64,000 bases of DNA from CALLVY01 sp937899855 (GTDB taxonomy: Bacteria > Bacteroidota > Bacteroidia > Chitinophagales > Saprospiraceae): the NCBI GenBank assembly GCA_039820405.1, contig JBCBQC010000005.1, positions 1 to 64,000 of the forward strand, read 5' to 3'. Positions 42,716 through 51,020 of the stretch are shown here, piece by piece (position 1 is the first letter of the stretch; every line of letters begins with the position of its first letter). A program made the position numbers and the translations under genes. The notes beneath the pieces are model-generated. The model was not told the DNA's origin and ran no database searches. It saw only the letters and a list, made by a program, of their open reading frames with translations.

Positions 42716-43456
42716 ATGTTAAACTCCAAAACTTTTAAATCCATTCCCCTACTGCTCCTCGCGGCAGTACTGATTTTTTCCTCCTGTGGAAAAGAAAACC
42801 TCGACCCCCTGACGACCGATGACCTACTCGAACTCCAGCCAGAGAATGCTCCTGCCTCGACCGCGGAGGTGGCGACGGTGGAAGCGGATGTTCAAGCGCG
42901 CGCCAGTCGTTTCCTGGTGGGGTATGTACAGGTCTTCAACGGGGCCTGGGTGCCCTTTCCCGGGGTCGGCGTTTCCATCGTCGGCACGGGTTGTAGCGAG
43001 TCGACCACCTCGACCAATAGCCGTCCCACCAACTACCGACTCCCCGGTATTTGCTCGGGCCAGCTTTGTATGGGGTACCGGACTCCCGCTAGAAATGGCG
43101 TCAATGTCCTTGACATCGCCATCGTTGAAAATCACATCCTGGGCACTGCCCGGTTTACCGAAGCCTATCAGTTCTTGGCGGCGGACGTCAATCGGGATGG
43201 CCTGATCAACAGCGACGATATGACCATCATGGCCGATGTCGATTTGGAGATCCTGTCCAGCTTCCCCACCAGTCAGAATATCCTCTTTATCGACGAGTCC
43301 GACTACCTGGGGCTCCAAGCCACTATCGATGCTACCGGGACGGTAAGCCAAGTGGAACTGCAAATCTTGGGTAGCCTGGGTCCCTGCCTGGACACCAGAT
43401 TTGTCAGTCGCCGCGCCATCAAGACGGGTGACCTCAACGGTGATTTTGCTTTCTAA
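42716..43456 (+). CDS. Dockerin-like lipoprotein, copy 2
   Basis: A 246-residue paralogue of the gene at 41473-42213. The lipobox is LIFSSC with cysteine 24 followed by the same GKEN. The middle has a carboxypeptidase-like strand region (FPGVGVSIVGTGCSES) and the dockerin-like pair VNVLDIAIVENHILG and DVNRDGLINSDDMTIM, then the C-terminal RRAIKTGDLNGDF. Conservation of length, the lipobox, the calcium-loop residues and the C-terminus, with many other changes, suggests both copies remain under selection. A strong terminator follows. Function is unknown. Confidence 0.75.
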   Translation: MLNSKTFKSIPLLLLAAVLIFSSCGKENLDPLTTDDLLELQPENAPASTAEVATVEADVQARASRFLVGYVQVFNGAWVPFPGVGVSIVGTGCSESTTSTNSRPTNYRLPGICSGQLCMGYRTPARNGVNVLDIAIVENHILGTARFTEAYQFLAADVNRDGLINSDDMTIMADVDLEILSSFPTSQNILFIDESDYLGLQATIDATGTVSQVELQILGSLGPCLDTRFVSRRAIKTGDLNGDFAF

Positions 43457-43487
43457 GCTCGGAAACTGATATCCACCTCGGAGCGTA

Positions 43488-43528
43488 CCCGAAGTCCCCC
43501 TTAGCCGGGCGGACTTCGGGATTTTTTA
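43488..43528 (+). terminator. Rho-independent terminator after lipoprotein copy 2
   Basis: CCCGAAGTCC (43488-43497) pairs exactly with GGACTTCGGG (43511-43520), followed directly by ATTTTTTAT. It sits 31 bases after the stop codon. Confidence 0.88.
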
Positions 43529-43598
43529 TGGGGAATCCCCGGGGATTGCGTATTTTAAGGGGTCCGGTACTTTTCAAACCTTCCAAGCCCTCAGACGC

Positions 43599-46205
43599 AT
43601 GAAAACATTTTACGCCCTCGGCCCATTGTTATTTCTCCTGCTACCGCTTTTCCTCCCGGCCCAAAACCAGGCGGATGGGGACCAACTGAGCCGCCACACT
43701 GCGATCGCCCCGCGGCCCGATTCGTCCCCCCTTCCCCTACTGGCCGATCTGACTACCCTAGCCGCCGGCGATAGCATCGAGGGCGACTACATCGGAGAAA
43801 TGCGTTTTGCCCCCTCCGGCAACGACGTTTGGGTCCTCCACCGCAGCACCAACAACATCTCCGTGATCAACTGGGCCGATAAATCCATCCGCGAGAACAT
43901 CATCGTGGGGCGCACCCCCATCGACATCGAATTTAACGATACCCACGCCCTGGTGGCCTGCTACCAAAGCAACGAATTGTACATCATCCGCCGGAGCGAT
44001 TACGGCGTCGAACGCATCATCAACGTGGGCACCAACCCCGCCAAACTAGCCATCAGCGAGAGCGGGAATACCCTCGTGATCGGTTACGAGACGACCAATA
44101 CCGGCGAAGCCTTTGACCTCAATACCTACCAGTCCATAAGTACCTTTAGCGACTTTCCGGTGGGAATTTCCAAGTTTTCGTTCATCACTTCCAATCCTCG
44201 GTCCTCCTTATATTACAGCAACTTTAGGATCGTCGACGGTGAAAGCAAGGTGGTCAACGGCGCCGATGAGGCGGGGCTCAAATTTTGGGACCTCGCTACC
44301 GGGGCCCTCCTCCAAACCATTCCCGCCGCGGGCAACAGTGCCCAAGTCGAGGTCAGTGGGGACGGCAGTATCCTCGTCGCCGTACGATCGGGAAATCCCG
44401 GTTTGGTCAGTCAGATTGACATCGGCCAGCAAAGCCTCCTGCGTCAGGTAGAATTGACCGACGTCACCATTTTTTCTACCTACAGCCCCCCCGCTGTCAA
44501 TCAGGACGGGAATAAAGTACTCGTCCCTTCCAATCCGGGCAATACGGCCCTCGTTGATTTTAATAACCAAAACTGGCAGCACGTCGAGACGGGAAATACG
44601 CCCGATTGGGTGGGGCACAGTGTGGACCGCTCGGTATTCGTAGCGGGTGATTTTAACATCGCCACCATCTCTCCGGCGACGGGGCAGATACTCAGTTCGC
44701 TCAGTGGCATCTCCATCCAGAACGGAGCCGTGGGAGCGGGCAACCGCATCGTGGCCAGCGATCCCCTGCGCTACGAATCCCTGGTGTACTACGACTTTGA
44801 CAATCCCAGCAGCACCCTCACCACCGATGGCCAATCGAGCACCGGCTCCGTACTCGAAGCCGACGTGACCTACTCCACCAAGATTACGCCCGACGGCCGT
44901 CAAGTGCTGGCTTTGAACTCCCTATCGGGGACCCTATCGGTGATCGACGTGGAGACGGAAACCCTGGCGGCCATCATTCCGCTGGGGGGGACGGAAACCT
45001 ACCACGCCGACGTGACCTCCGATAGCCGCTACGCCCTGGTGGCCAAGCGACTGGCCAATGAAGTGGCGGTCATCGATCTGGAGCGTTTGGAGGTCGTCGC
45101 CGAATTGAGCAGTGGGGGCAGTCGCCCCAGTCAGGTCTTTATCCTGCCCGGCGACCGGGAGGCCTACGTGTTGAATGCCGGGGGAGACGACAACATTGGG
45201 GTCTTGCAATTGGACGGCGCCGCGAGCAGTTTTTCCCGCACCATCGATACGGGCAATACGGGCGTCAGCTGGACCAATTTTGGCATCCGCAGCGATCTGG
45301 AGTTTACGCCCGACGGATCTTTTGCCCTACTGGCCAACCCCTTCGACAATCAGGTCCAACTCATCGACCTCGGTCTCCACCAAGTCCTGAAGAGCATTCC
45401 CCTCACGGGCTTCCCCCTCCAGATTGCCGTCTCCGACGACTTTGGGGAGGGGGCCTACGCCGCGGTTACGCTCAAGGATGCGGATCAGATCGCCCTGCTC
45501 AACGACGACGGCTCAGACTGGGTACTGGTTGGCACCTATCCCTGCGCCGATAATCCGGTCCGCATCGACTACGACCCCGCCCGTCGTGGTTTTCGGGTCA
45601 TTTCTACCGCCGACCAACTCAGCCAATTTTTCGAAATCGAAGGTCAGCGCTTTAGCGAAGAAAAAAGCTTCCTCGGTTTCCCCCTCGCCGTTCGCCACGC
45701 CAATGGCGACCGGCGCTTTATCCTCCTCCGCTCGGACGATACCAACCTGATGGCCCACCAACTCGTCGTCAGCGACTCCAGCAGTAATCGGACGCACGAC
45801 CTGCCCGCCCTCCCCAGCCAGCACTTCGACGTGAGTGCCGATGGCGCCCTGGTGGCCGTCCCCCACCCCGCCACCGACCAGGTCAGCCTCCTCAAAAGCG
45901 ATCCCCTGATCGGGGTAGGCTTCCAGCAGCAGTTGCTCTCGCTCCGCACCCAGGCCTACCAACTGTTTCCCAATCCGGTACAGGGCAATGTGCTGCATTT
46001 CCAACTGCACACGGGGGTCAAAAGTAAGGGCGATATCCAGTTTGAGTGCTACGACTTGCGGGGGCGCCTGGTGCACCGGGAGCGGGTGTACGCCGGAGAG
46101 GGCTTTACGATCCAGCGCCTGGGAAAATGGGGGACGGGAGCGTACCAGTACCGTTTGGTGGAGGATGGAGCAGCCTTCCAGGTCGGGAAGCTACTGCTGT
46201 TTTAG
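43599..46205 (+). CDS. Secreted YVTN-type beta-propeller protein with T9SS sorting domain
   Basis: An 868-residue protein with a signal peptide (MKTFYALGPLLFLLLPLFLP). Most of it is made of repeats of about 40-45 residues, each with a pattern like ISVINWADKS, VLVPSNPGNTALVDF or LSVIDVETETLAAIIPLG, as in YVTN/NHL-like seven-blade propellers; two propellers would fit the length. The final 85 residues (from about YQLFPNPVQGNVL to the end KLLLF) are a type A Por/T9SS C-terminal sorting domain, so it should be secreted across the outer membrane and perhaps surface attached. It stands alone on the plus strand after a terminator. It probably binds a ligand or partner at the cell surface; no catalytic motif is seen. 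Confidence 0.82.
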   Translation: MKTFYALGPLLFLLLPLFLPAQNQADGDQLSRHTAIAPRPDSSPLPLLADLTTLAAGDSIEGDYIGEMRFAPSGNDVWVLHRSTNNISVINWADKSIRENIIVGRTPIDIEFNDTHALVACYQSNELYIIRRSDYGVERIINVGTNPAKLAISESGNTLVIGYETTNTGEAFDLNTYQSISTFSDFPVGISKFSFITSNPRSSLYYSNFRIVDGESKVVNGADEAGLKFWDLATGALLQTIPAAGNSAQVEVSGDGSILVAVRSGNPGLVSQIDIGQQSLLRQVELTDVTIFSTYSPPAVNQDGNKVLVPSNPGNTALVDFNNQNWQHVETGNTPDWVGHSVDRSVFVAGDFNIATISPATGQILSSLSGISIQNGAVGAGNRIVASDPLRYESLVYYDFDNPSSTLTTDGQSSTGSVLEADVTYSTKITPDGRQVLALNSLSGTLSVIDVETETLAAIIPLGGTETYHADVTSDSRYALVAKRLANEVAVIDLERLEVVAELSSGGSRPSQVFILPGDREAYVLNAGGDDNIGVLQLDGAASSFSRTIDTGNTGVSWTNFGIRSDLEFTPDGSFALLANPFDNQVQLIDLGLHQVLKSIPLTGFPLQIAVSDDFGEGAYAAVTLKDADQIALLNDDGSDWVLVGTYPCADNPVRIDYDPARRGFRVISTADQLSQFFEIEGQRFSEEKSFLGFPLAVRHANGDRRFILLRSDDTNLMAHQLVVSDSSSNRTHDLPALPSQHFDVSADGALVAVPHPATDQVSLLKSDPLIGVGFQQQLLSLRTQAYQLFPNPVQGNVLHFQLHTGVKSKGDIQFECYDLRGRLVHRERVYAGEGFTIQRLGKWGTGAYQYRLVEDGAAFQVGKLLLF

Positions 46206-46221
46206 AAGGGTTGGAAAAGAG

Positions 46222-46295
46222 TCGGGATGACAGGATTTGAACCTGCGGCCTCTTCGTCCCGAACGAAGCGCGCTACCGGGCTGCGCTACATCCCG
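46222..46295 (-). tRNA. tRNA-Pro (anticodon CGG)
   Basis: A 74-base cloverleaf. The acceptor stem pairs CGGGATG with CATCCCG, the anticodon arm is CTTCG-TTCGGGA-CGAAG (anticodon CGG), and the T-arm is GCAGG-TTCAAAT-CCTGT. CCA is not encoded. Confidence 0.93.
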
Positions 46296-46314
46296 AAAGT
46301 GAATTCACTTTGAT

Positions 46315-46349
46315 AAAAAAAGGACTTAAACCTTACCGGTATAAGTCCT
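46315..46349 (-). terminator. Rho-independent terminator between the two tRNA-Pro genes
   Basis: Read on the minus strand, AGGACTTA pairs with TAAGTCCT (46349-46342 and 46328-46321) and is followed by seven T residues. It ends transcription of the tRNA-Pro(GGG) gene before the tRNA-Pro(CGG) gene, so the second needs its own promoter or read-through. Confidence 0.85.
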
Positions 46350-46357
46350 AGGTTTCG

Positions 46358-46431
46358 TCGGGATGACAGGATTTGAACCTGCGACCCCTTGCACCCCATG
46401 CAAGTGCGCTACCGGGCTGCGCTACATCCCG
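46358..46431 (-). tRNA. tRNA-Pro (anticodon GGG)
   Basis: A 74-base cloverleaf with the same acceptor, D and T arms as the neighbouring tRNA-Pro. The anticodon arm is CTTGC-ATGGGGT-GCAAG, anticodon GGG. The near identity outside the anticodon arm suggests the two arose by duplication. Confidence 0.93.
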
Positions 46432-46494
46432 AAACCTTTTGGCGCTGTAGATATCAGCACCAAGGGGACGCAAATATACAGTATTTTTGCATTC

Positions 46495-46517
46495 CGCAAA
46501 TGATATTTGCGATTTTT
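46495..46517. terminator. Hairpin downstream of pgl
   Basis: CGCAAAT (46495-46501) and ATTTGCG (46505-46511) form a perfect stem with a GAT loop. The T-run follows on the plus strand, not on the strand of pgl, so its role as pgl terminator is uncertain. Confidence 0.4.
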
Positions 46518-46523
46518 TGCGAT

Positions 46524-47246
46524 CTATTTTTCCTCCCCTTCGTGGAGGACGAATTGGTCGAGATAGAATTCCAATTGACCACTTGGTTGAATGTGGGCGG
46601 TAGGATAAGTTTCCCACTCGTTTTGCCGGTGTAGGATTTTCGTGAATACCGCTCGTTTGGAAGCACCAGTAATCAAAAAGCTCACGCGCCGGGCAGCGTT
46701 CAGGACCGGCCCGGTGAGGGACACCCGCCGCTGTCCCGAGTCCGGGTGAACGGCCAGGGCACAGGGGCCCTCCGCCCTGAGCAATTCCATTTGGTGGGGA
46801 AATATCGAGGCCGTGTGGCCATCGCTGCCCATGCCCAATAAAATCCAATCAAAGACGGGTACGCCGTCGTTCGTCGGCAGTGCTTGTCGCAGTAAGTCTC
46901 CGTAGTTTTGAGCCGCTTCGGCCGGGGGCGCTTCCCCCCGAATGCGGTGTACGTTGGCCGCGGGAATGTCGATACGATCGAGGAGCAATTTGCGCGTCAC
47001 GCCGTAGTTGCTTTCCCCGTGGTCGGGCGCTACGCAGCGTTCATCACCCCAGTAAAGATGGACCGCCGTCCAGTCGAGGGGTTCTTCGGCAGCGGCCAGG
47101 AGTTGGAACAGACGTTGGGGGGTGCTACCGCCGGACAGGGCGAGGTGTAGGGGGCGACCGGTGGCAATTTCCCGGGCCAGCTCGGCGGCAAAGGCGCGGG
47201 CGAGGGCTTCGGGGGTCGCAAAAAGGTGAAGTTGGGCCGGATACAT
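46524..47246 (-). CDS. pgl: 6-phosphogluconolactonase
   Basis: A 240-residue DevB/SOL-type lactonase that hydrolyses 6-phosphoglucono-delta-lactone in the oxidative pentose phosphate pathway. LALSGGSTPQRLF (35-47) and the family signature LLGMGSDGHTASIFP (about 137-151) are both present, and YWGDERCV carries the conserved W-G-D-E-R. The length is normal. It follows zwf by 23 bp on the same strand, so the two consecutive enzymes of the pathway form one operon, while gnd, the next step, is divergent. Confidence 0.94.
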   Translation of the reverse strand: MYPAQLHLFATPEALARAFAAELAREIATGRPLHLALSGGSTPQRLFQLLAAAEEPLDWTAVHLYWGDERCVAPDHGESNYGVTRKLLLDRIDIPAANVHRIRGEAPPAEAAQNYGDLLRQALPTNDGVPVFDWILLGMGSDGHTASIFPHQMELLRAEGPCALAVHPDSGQRRVSLTGPVLNAARRVSFLITGASKRAVFTKILHRQNEWETYPTAHIQPSGQLEFYLDQFVLHEGEEK

Positions 47247-47269
47247 GAGTTAGGGGATAAGGTACACAA

Positions 47270-48790
47270 TTACAGTTCGCAATAACCTTCGTCGGTCGTC
47301 AGGTTTTTACAGGGATTGCGCCAACTGAGGTGCTCGGGTTGTACGAGCTCATTGGCGGGTGGTGGCCCCCAGGTACCGGCGGGATAACCATATACCGGAA
47401 TGTTGGGATTGTTCCCCCAGGCATTGAGAATGGGTTGGACAAACTCCCAGCAGCGTTCGACCGAATCGCCACGGGCGTAAAGGGTAGCGTCGCCGCGAAT
47501 TCCGTCGAGCAGGAGTCGTTCGTAGGCGGTGGGAACGTGGGCATTGGTCAGGTCGGAATAGTGAAAATCCATGCCGACATTTTTGACCCGAAACCCTTCT
47601 CCGGGCACCTTCATGCCGATGTTGAGCAGGAGGCCCTCGTCGGGTTGGATGCGGATGACCAATTGGTTGTTGGCATTGCTCATGTCGTTTTCCCGCATAA
47701 ACAGCGAATGGGGAGGCCGTTTGAAGGAGATGACGACTTCGGTAACGCGGGTGGGCATCCGTTTGGCGGTCCGTACGTAAAAGGGGACACCGGCCCAGCG
47801 CCAGTTATCGATAAAGAAATTGATGGCGCAGTAGGTTTCCGTTTTCGACTCGGCGGGTACGCCCACTTCATCGCGGTAGCCCAGGACGCGTTCGCCACGG
47901 ATCATGGAGGCCAGGTACTGCCCCCGGATGACGTATTGGCTTACCTCGGCTTCGGTGATGGGCCGTAGGGATTGAAAGAGCTTGAGCTTTTCATCGCGGA
48001 TGGCTTGGGCGGAGGGGGAAATGGGCGGCTCCATTGCTACGAGGGCCACGACTTGCATCAGGTGGTTTTGGAACATGTCCCGCAGGGCACCCGATTGGTC
48101 GTAGTAGCCGCCCCGCGAACCCACACCGATATTCTCCGCCGAGGTGATTTCGACGTGGTGGATGTAGTTGCGGTTCCACAGGGGCTCGTAGACGCCGTTG
48201 GCAAAGCGGGTCACCAACAGGTTTTGCACCGTTTCTTTTCCGAGGTAGTGATCGATGCGGTAGATTTGTTCTTCGTCGAAGTAGGGCAACAAGCTGCGAT
48301 TGAGCACCCGCGCCGACTCCAAATCGACCCCGAAGGGTTTTTCGACGATCAAGCGCCGCCAAGCACCATTTTCTTCCGTATTGAGCCCGTAGGTACTGAG
48401 AAAGCCCGGAATTTTGTCGTAGAGCCGGGGCGGAGTGGAGAGGTAGAAGATGTAATTGCCCCGGGTGTGGTACCGTTCGTCCATGGCGGCTAGCCGTTCC
48501 TGGACCAGGCGGTAGTCCGTCTCCTTTAGGGTATCGATGGCTTGGTAAGCCAGGCGTTGGGAAAAATCCCGCACCCGGTCGGGGTCCTCCTGATCGAGCG
48601 CCAGGTGACCGCTTTCGGTAAAGGCTTTGCGCACAAAATCGGCATCCGACAGCTTGCTGCGACTGACGCCCAATACCGCAAAATGCTCGGGTAGGTAGTC
48701 TCCCTTGAAGAGTTCAAAGATGGCGGGGATCAATTTGCGACGCGTCAGATCGCCCGAGGCGCCAAAGATGACAAAAATGAGTGGATCCAT
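47270..48790 (-). CDS. zwf: Glucose-6-phosphate 1-dehydrogenase
   Basis: A 506-residue enzyme that oxidises glucose 6-phosphate with NADP+. The coenzyme loop FGASGDLTRRKLIPAIF is at 8-24. The substrate-binding active-site motif RIDHYLGKE, with its catalytic histidine, is near 190, and EKPFG (the conserved E-K-P) near 165. I chose the ATG at 48790 (MDPLIFVIFG), which opens the Rossmann strand; the frame to 48844 adds a proline-rich run not seen in the family. It is divergently arranged to gnd, and pgl follows downstream. Confidence 0.95.
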   Translation of the reverse strand: MDPLIFVIFGASGDLTRRKLIPAIFELFKGDYLPEHFAVLGVSRSKLSDADFVRKAFTESGHLALDQEDPDRVRDFSQRLAYQAIDTLKETDYRLVQERLAAMDERYHTRGNYIFYLSTPPRLYDKIPGFLSTYGLNTEENGAWRRLIVEKPFGVDLESARVLNRSLLPYFDEEQIYRIDHYLGKETVQNLLVTRFANGVYEPLWNRNYIHHVEITSAENIGVGSRGGYYDQSGALRDMFQNHLMQVVALVAMEPPISPSAQAIRDEKLKLFQSLRPITEAEVSQYVIRGQYLASMIRGERVLGYRDEVGVPAESKTETYCAINFFIDNWRWAGVPFYVRTAKRMPTRVTEVVISFKRPPHSLFMRENDMSNANNQLVIRIQPDEGLLLNIGMKVPGEGFRVKNVGMDFHYSDLTNAHVPTAYERLLLDGIRGDATLYARGDSVERCWEFVQPILNAWGNNPNIPVYGYPAGTWGPPPANELVQPEHLSWRNPCKNLTTDEGYCEL

Positions 48791-49136
48791 TGGGGGGTGA
48801 GGGGTTTGGGCTGGAGGGGGTGAGTCAATAGCTTCACAAAACAACGAGCCATTGTACCGTACACTCCCCGGCAGTAACTTGTGAGTTAATTAAAAAATCA
48901 TTTCCAACTTCGATACGATCGACAGCGATCAAAAGCCCGGGGCCGAGCGTACCTCCTTCACGGAAACCGTCAAACATTACGCCCCAATCCATGCCTGGTC
49001 TTTACCCCACTGGCGAAGCCGCTTCCGCGATCCCACCACTTTCTACACGCTCCGGCACACTGGCCTTTTCCACCACTAAAACTAGAAAGATAATTCCGAA
49101 AAGTAATTATATTGCGGATAAATAAAATACAAATTA
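48791..49136. other. Divergent intergenic region zwf/gnd
   Basis: No gene seen. It must hold the promoters of zwf-pgl (leftward) and gnd (rightward). An AT-rich stretch from about 49078 precedes gnd. I could not assign -33/-7 pairs with confidence. Confidence 0.5.
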
Positions 49137-50543
49137 ATGCAACAGTCACTGTACGAATTTGGGATGGTTGGCCTGGGTGTCATGGGCCGCAACTTCTTGC
49201 TCAACGTAGCCGACCGGGGCTACTCCGTGATCGGTATGGATCGCGATGCCGACAAAGCCCAGGCCCTGGAACAAGAGGCGGGGACGTCCCGCGCCAAGGG
49301 GACCACCTCCCCGGAGGAATTCGTCAGCCTGCTGCAAAAGCCCCGGGCCATCATGTTGCTGGTGCCGGCGGGGCCCATCGTCGATGCGGTGATCAAGGAC
49401 CTGCTCCCCCTGCTGGAAGCGGACGACCTCATCATCGACGGGGGCAACTCGCACTTTGCCGATACCGATCGCCGCTTGCGGGAGGTGGGAGAAAAAGGCA
49501 TTCGCTTTCTCGGCGTGGGCGTCTCGGGGGGTGCCGAAGGCGCGCGGCGCGGACCAAGCATCATGCCGGGCGGTAGCCGCAGCGCTTACGAGGTGGTGGC
49601 TCCCATTTTGGAAAAAGTGGCCGCCAAGGTGGGCGATGATCCCTGTGTCGACTTTATGGGGCGGGGCTCGGCGGGCCACTACGTCAAGATGGTCCACAAC
49701 GGCATCGAATACGGACTGATGCAGTTGATCGCCGAGGCCTACGATTTATTGCGGCGGGTGGGGGGCCTGTCCAATCCACAGCTGGCCGATTGCTTTGCCC
49801 AGTGGAACCAGGGCCCCCTCCAGTCCTTTCTCGTCGAAATTACCGCCGAAATTTTTCGCCAAAAAGACGAATTCGGTGAGGGCCAACTGATCGACCAGAT
49901 CCTCGATAAGGCCAAACAAAAAGGGACGGGAAAGTGGACCTCCCAAAACGCCATGGACCACGGCATCCCCGTACCGACCATCGACGCGGCAGTCACCATG
50001 CGGGAACTGTCCGCCCTCAAGGCCCAACGCCAAGCCGTAGCCCCCAACCTATCCGTCAATAGCAGCGTCGCCGCCCCCGAACACTTTACCGAACGGGTCC
50101 ACGATGCCCTCCTCTTCGCCACCATCATCAGCTACGCTCAGGGCCTCCACCTGCTGCAAGAAGCCTCGGAAGAACACCAATACGAACTCCAACTCGAAGC
50201 CATCGCCCGCATCTGGCGCGGCGGCTGTATCATCCGCGCGGCCCTGCTGGAAGACATCCGCAAGGCCTACGATGCCCAAGCCGACCTCAAAAACCTACTG
50301 GCCTCCCCCGTCTTTGCCCCCAGCCTGCTGCAATTGCAAGACGCCACCCGACAGGTCGTCAAAACCGCCATCGACGCGGGCCTGCCCTGTCTGGCCCTGT
50401 CCAGCGCCCTCAGCTATTTCGATGCCTTCCGCCAAGAACGCCTCCCCCTCAACCTCACCCAAGCCCAGCGCGACCACTTCGGCTCGCACACCTACGAGCG
50501 GGTCGATCGCGGGGGCATTTTTCACACCAACTGGGGCCACTAA
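49137..50543 (+). CDS. gnd: 6-phosphogluconate dehydrogenase (decarboxylating)
   Basis: A 468-residue enzyme that converts 6-phosphogluconate to ribulose 5-phosphate with CO2 and NADPH. The coenzyme loop MVGLGVMGRNFLLNVADRG is at 10-28, the substrate motif GVSGGAEGARRGPS near 130, the catalytic lysine in HYVKMVHNGIEYG near 185, and the C-terminal tail ends with the usual RTDRxGxFHTxW-like pattern (RVDRGGIFHTNWG). Together with zwf and pgl it completes the oxidative pentose phosphate branch at this locus. The deaminase gene follows after 10 bp. Confidence 0.96.
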   Translation: MQQSLYEFGMVGLGVMGRNFLLNVADRGYSVIGMDRDADKAQALEQEAGTSRAKGTTSPEEFVSLLQKPRAIMLLVPAGPIVDAVIKDLLPLLEADDLIIDGGNSHFADTDRRLREVGEKGIRFLGVGVSGGAEGARRGPSIMPGGSRSAYEVVAPILEKVAAKVGDDPCVDFMGRGSAGHYVKMVHNGIEYGLMQLIAEAYDLLRRVGGLSNPQLADCFAQWNQGPLQSFLVEITAEIFRQKDEFGEGQLIDQILDKAKQKGTGKWTSQNAMDHGIPVPTIDAAVTMRELSALKAQRQAVAPNLSVNSSVAAPEHFTERVHDALLFATIISYAQGLHLLQEASEEHQYELQLEAIARIWRGGCIIRAALLEDIRKAYDAQADLKNLLASPVFAPSLLQLQDATRQVVKTAIDAGLPCLALSSALSYFDAFRQERLPLNLTQAQRDHFGSHTYERVDRGGIFHTNWGH

Positions 50544-50553
50544 ATCTCGACCC

Positions 50554-51009
50554 ATGGATCCATTCTTACACGCCGCCATCGAAGAGGCCCAACTCGGCCT
50601 GCGGGAAGGAGGCATTCCCATCGGCAGCGTCCTGGTGCACCGGGGCCGCATCATCGGGCGCGGCCACAACCGACGGGTACAACGGGGCAGCACCATCCTA
50701 CACGGCGAAATGGATGCCCTCGAAAATGCGGGCCGACAAGCCGCCAAAGTCTATCGCGAATCGGTGCTGTACACCACCCTATCTCCCTGTGCCATGTGTA
50801 GCGGAGCCATTCTGCTCTACGGCATCCCCCGGGTGGTCATCGGCGAAAACCAAACCTTCTTGGGCGAGGAAGCCCTCCTGCGCAGTCGGGGCGTACAAGT
50901 GGAGGTACACGATGATGCCACCTGTATTCAAATGATGCGGGACTTTATCCAGGCGCGGCCCGAGCTGTGGAATGAGGATATCGGGGAGGACGAAATCACC
51001 TCCCGCTAG
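50554..51009 (+). CDS. Cytosine/nucleoside deaminase-like protein
   Basis: A 151-residue zinc deaminase of the CDA superfamily. The proton-shuttle and first zinc ligand are in LHGEMDALENAG and the second pair in LSPCAMCSGAILLYG, with the right spacing. The HGExDALxNAG wording is closer to fungal-type cytosine deaminase (Fcy1) than to the tRNA adenosine deaminase TadA, which has HAE. Cytosine or a related base is the likely substrate. It lies between gnd and GH43 with gaps of about 10 bp on each side and is probably co-transcribed, without an obvious functional link. Confidence 0.82.
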   Translation: MDPFLHAAIEEAQLGLREGGIPIGSVLVHRGRIIGRGHNRRVQRGSTILHGEMDALENAGRQAAKVYRESVLYTTLSPCAMCSGAILLYGIPRVVIGENQTFLGEEALLRSRGVQVEVHDDATCIQMMRDFIQARPELWNEDIGEDEITSR

Positions 51010-51020
51010 CCCCCACCTCC

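Larger units (their letters stand above)
42319..43528 (+). repeat. Tandem duplication, copy 2
   Basis: It begins with a decayed copy of the alkA 3' end, TTTGTCGGCGAGGACGCACTT, continues with the same leader and ends after the second lipoprotein gene and its intact terminator. Confidence 0.85.
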
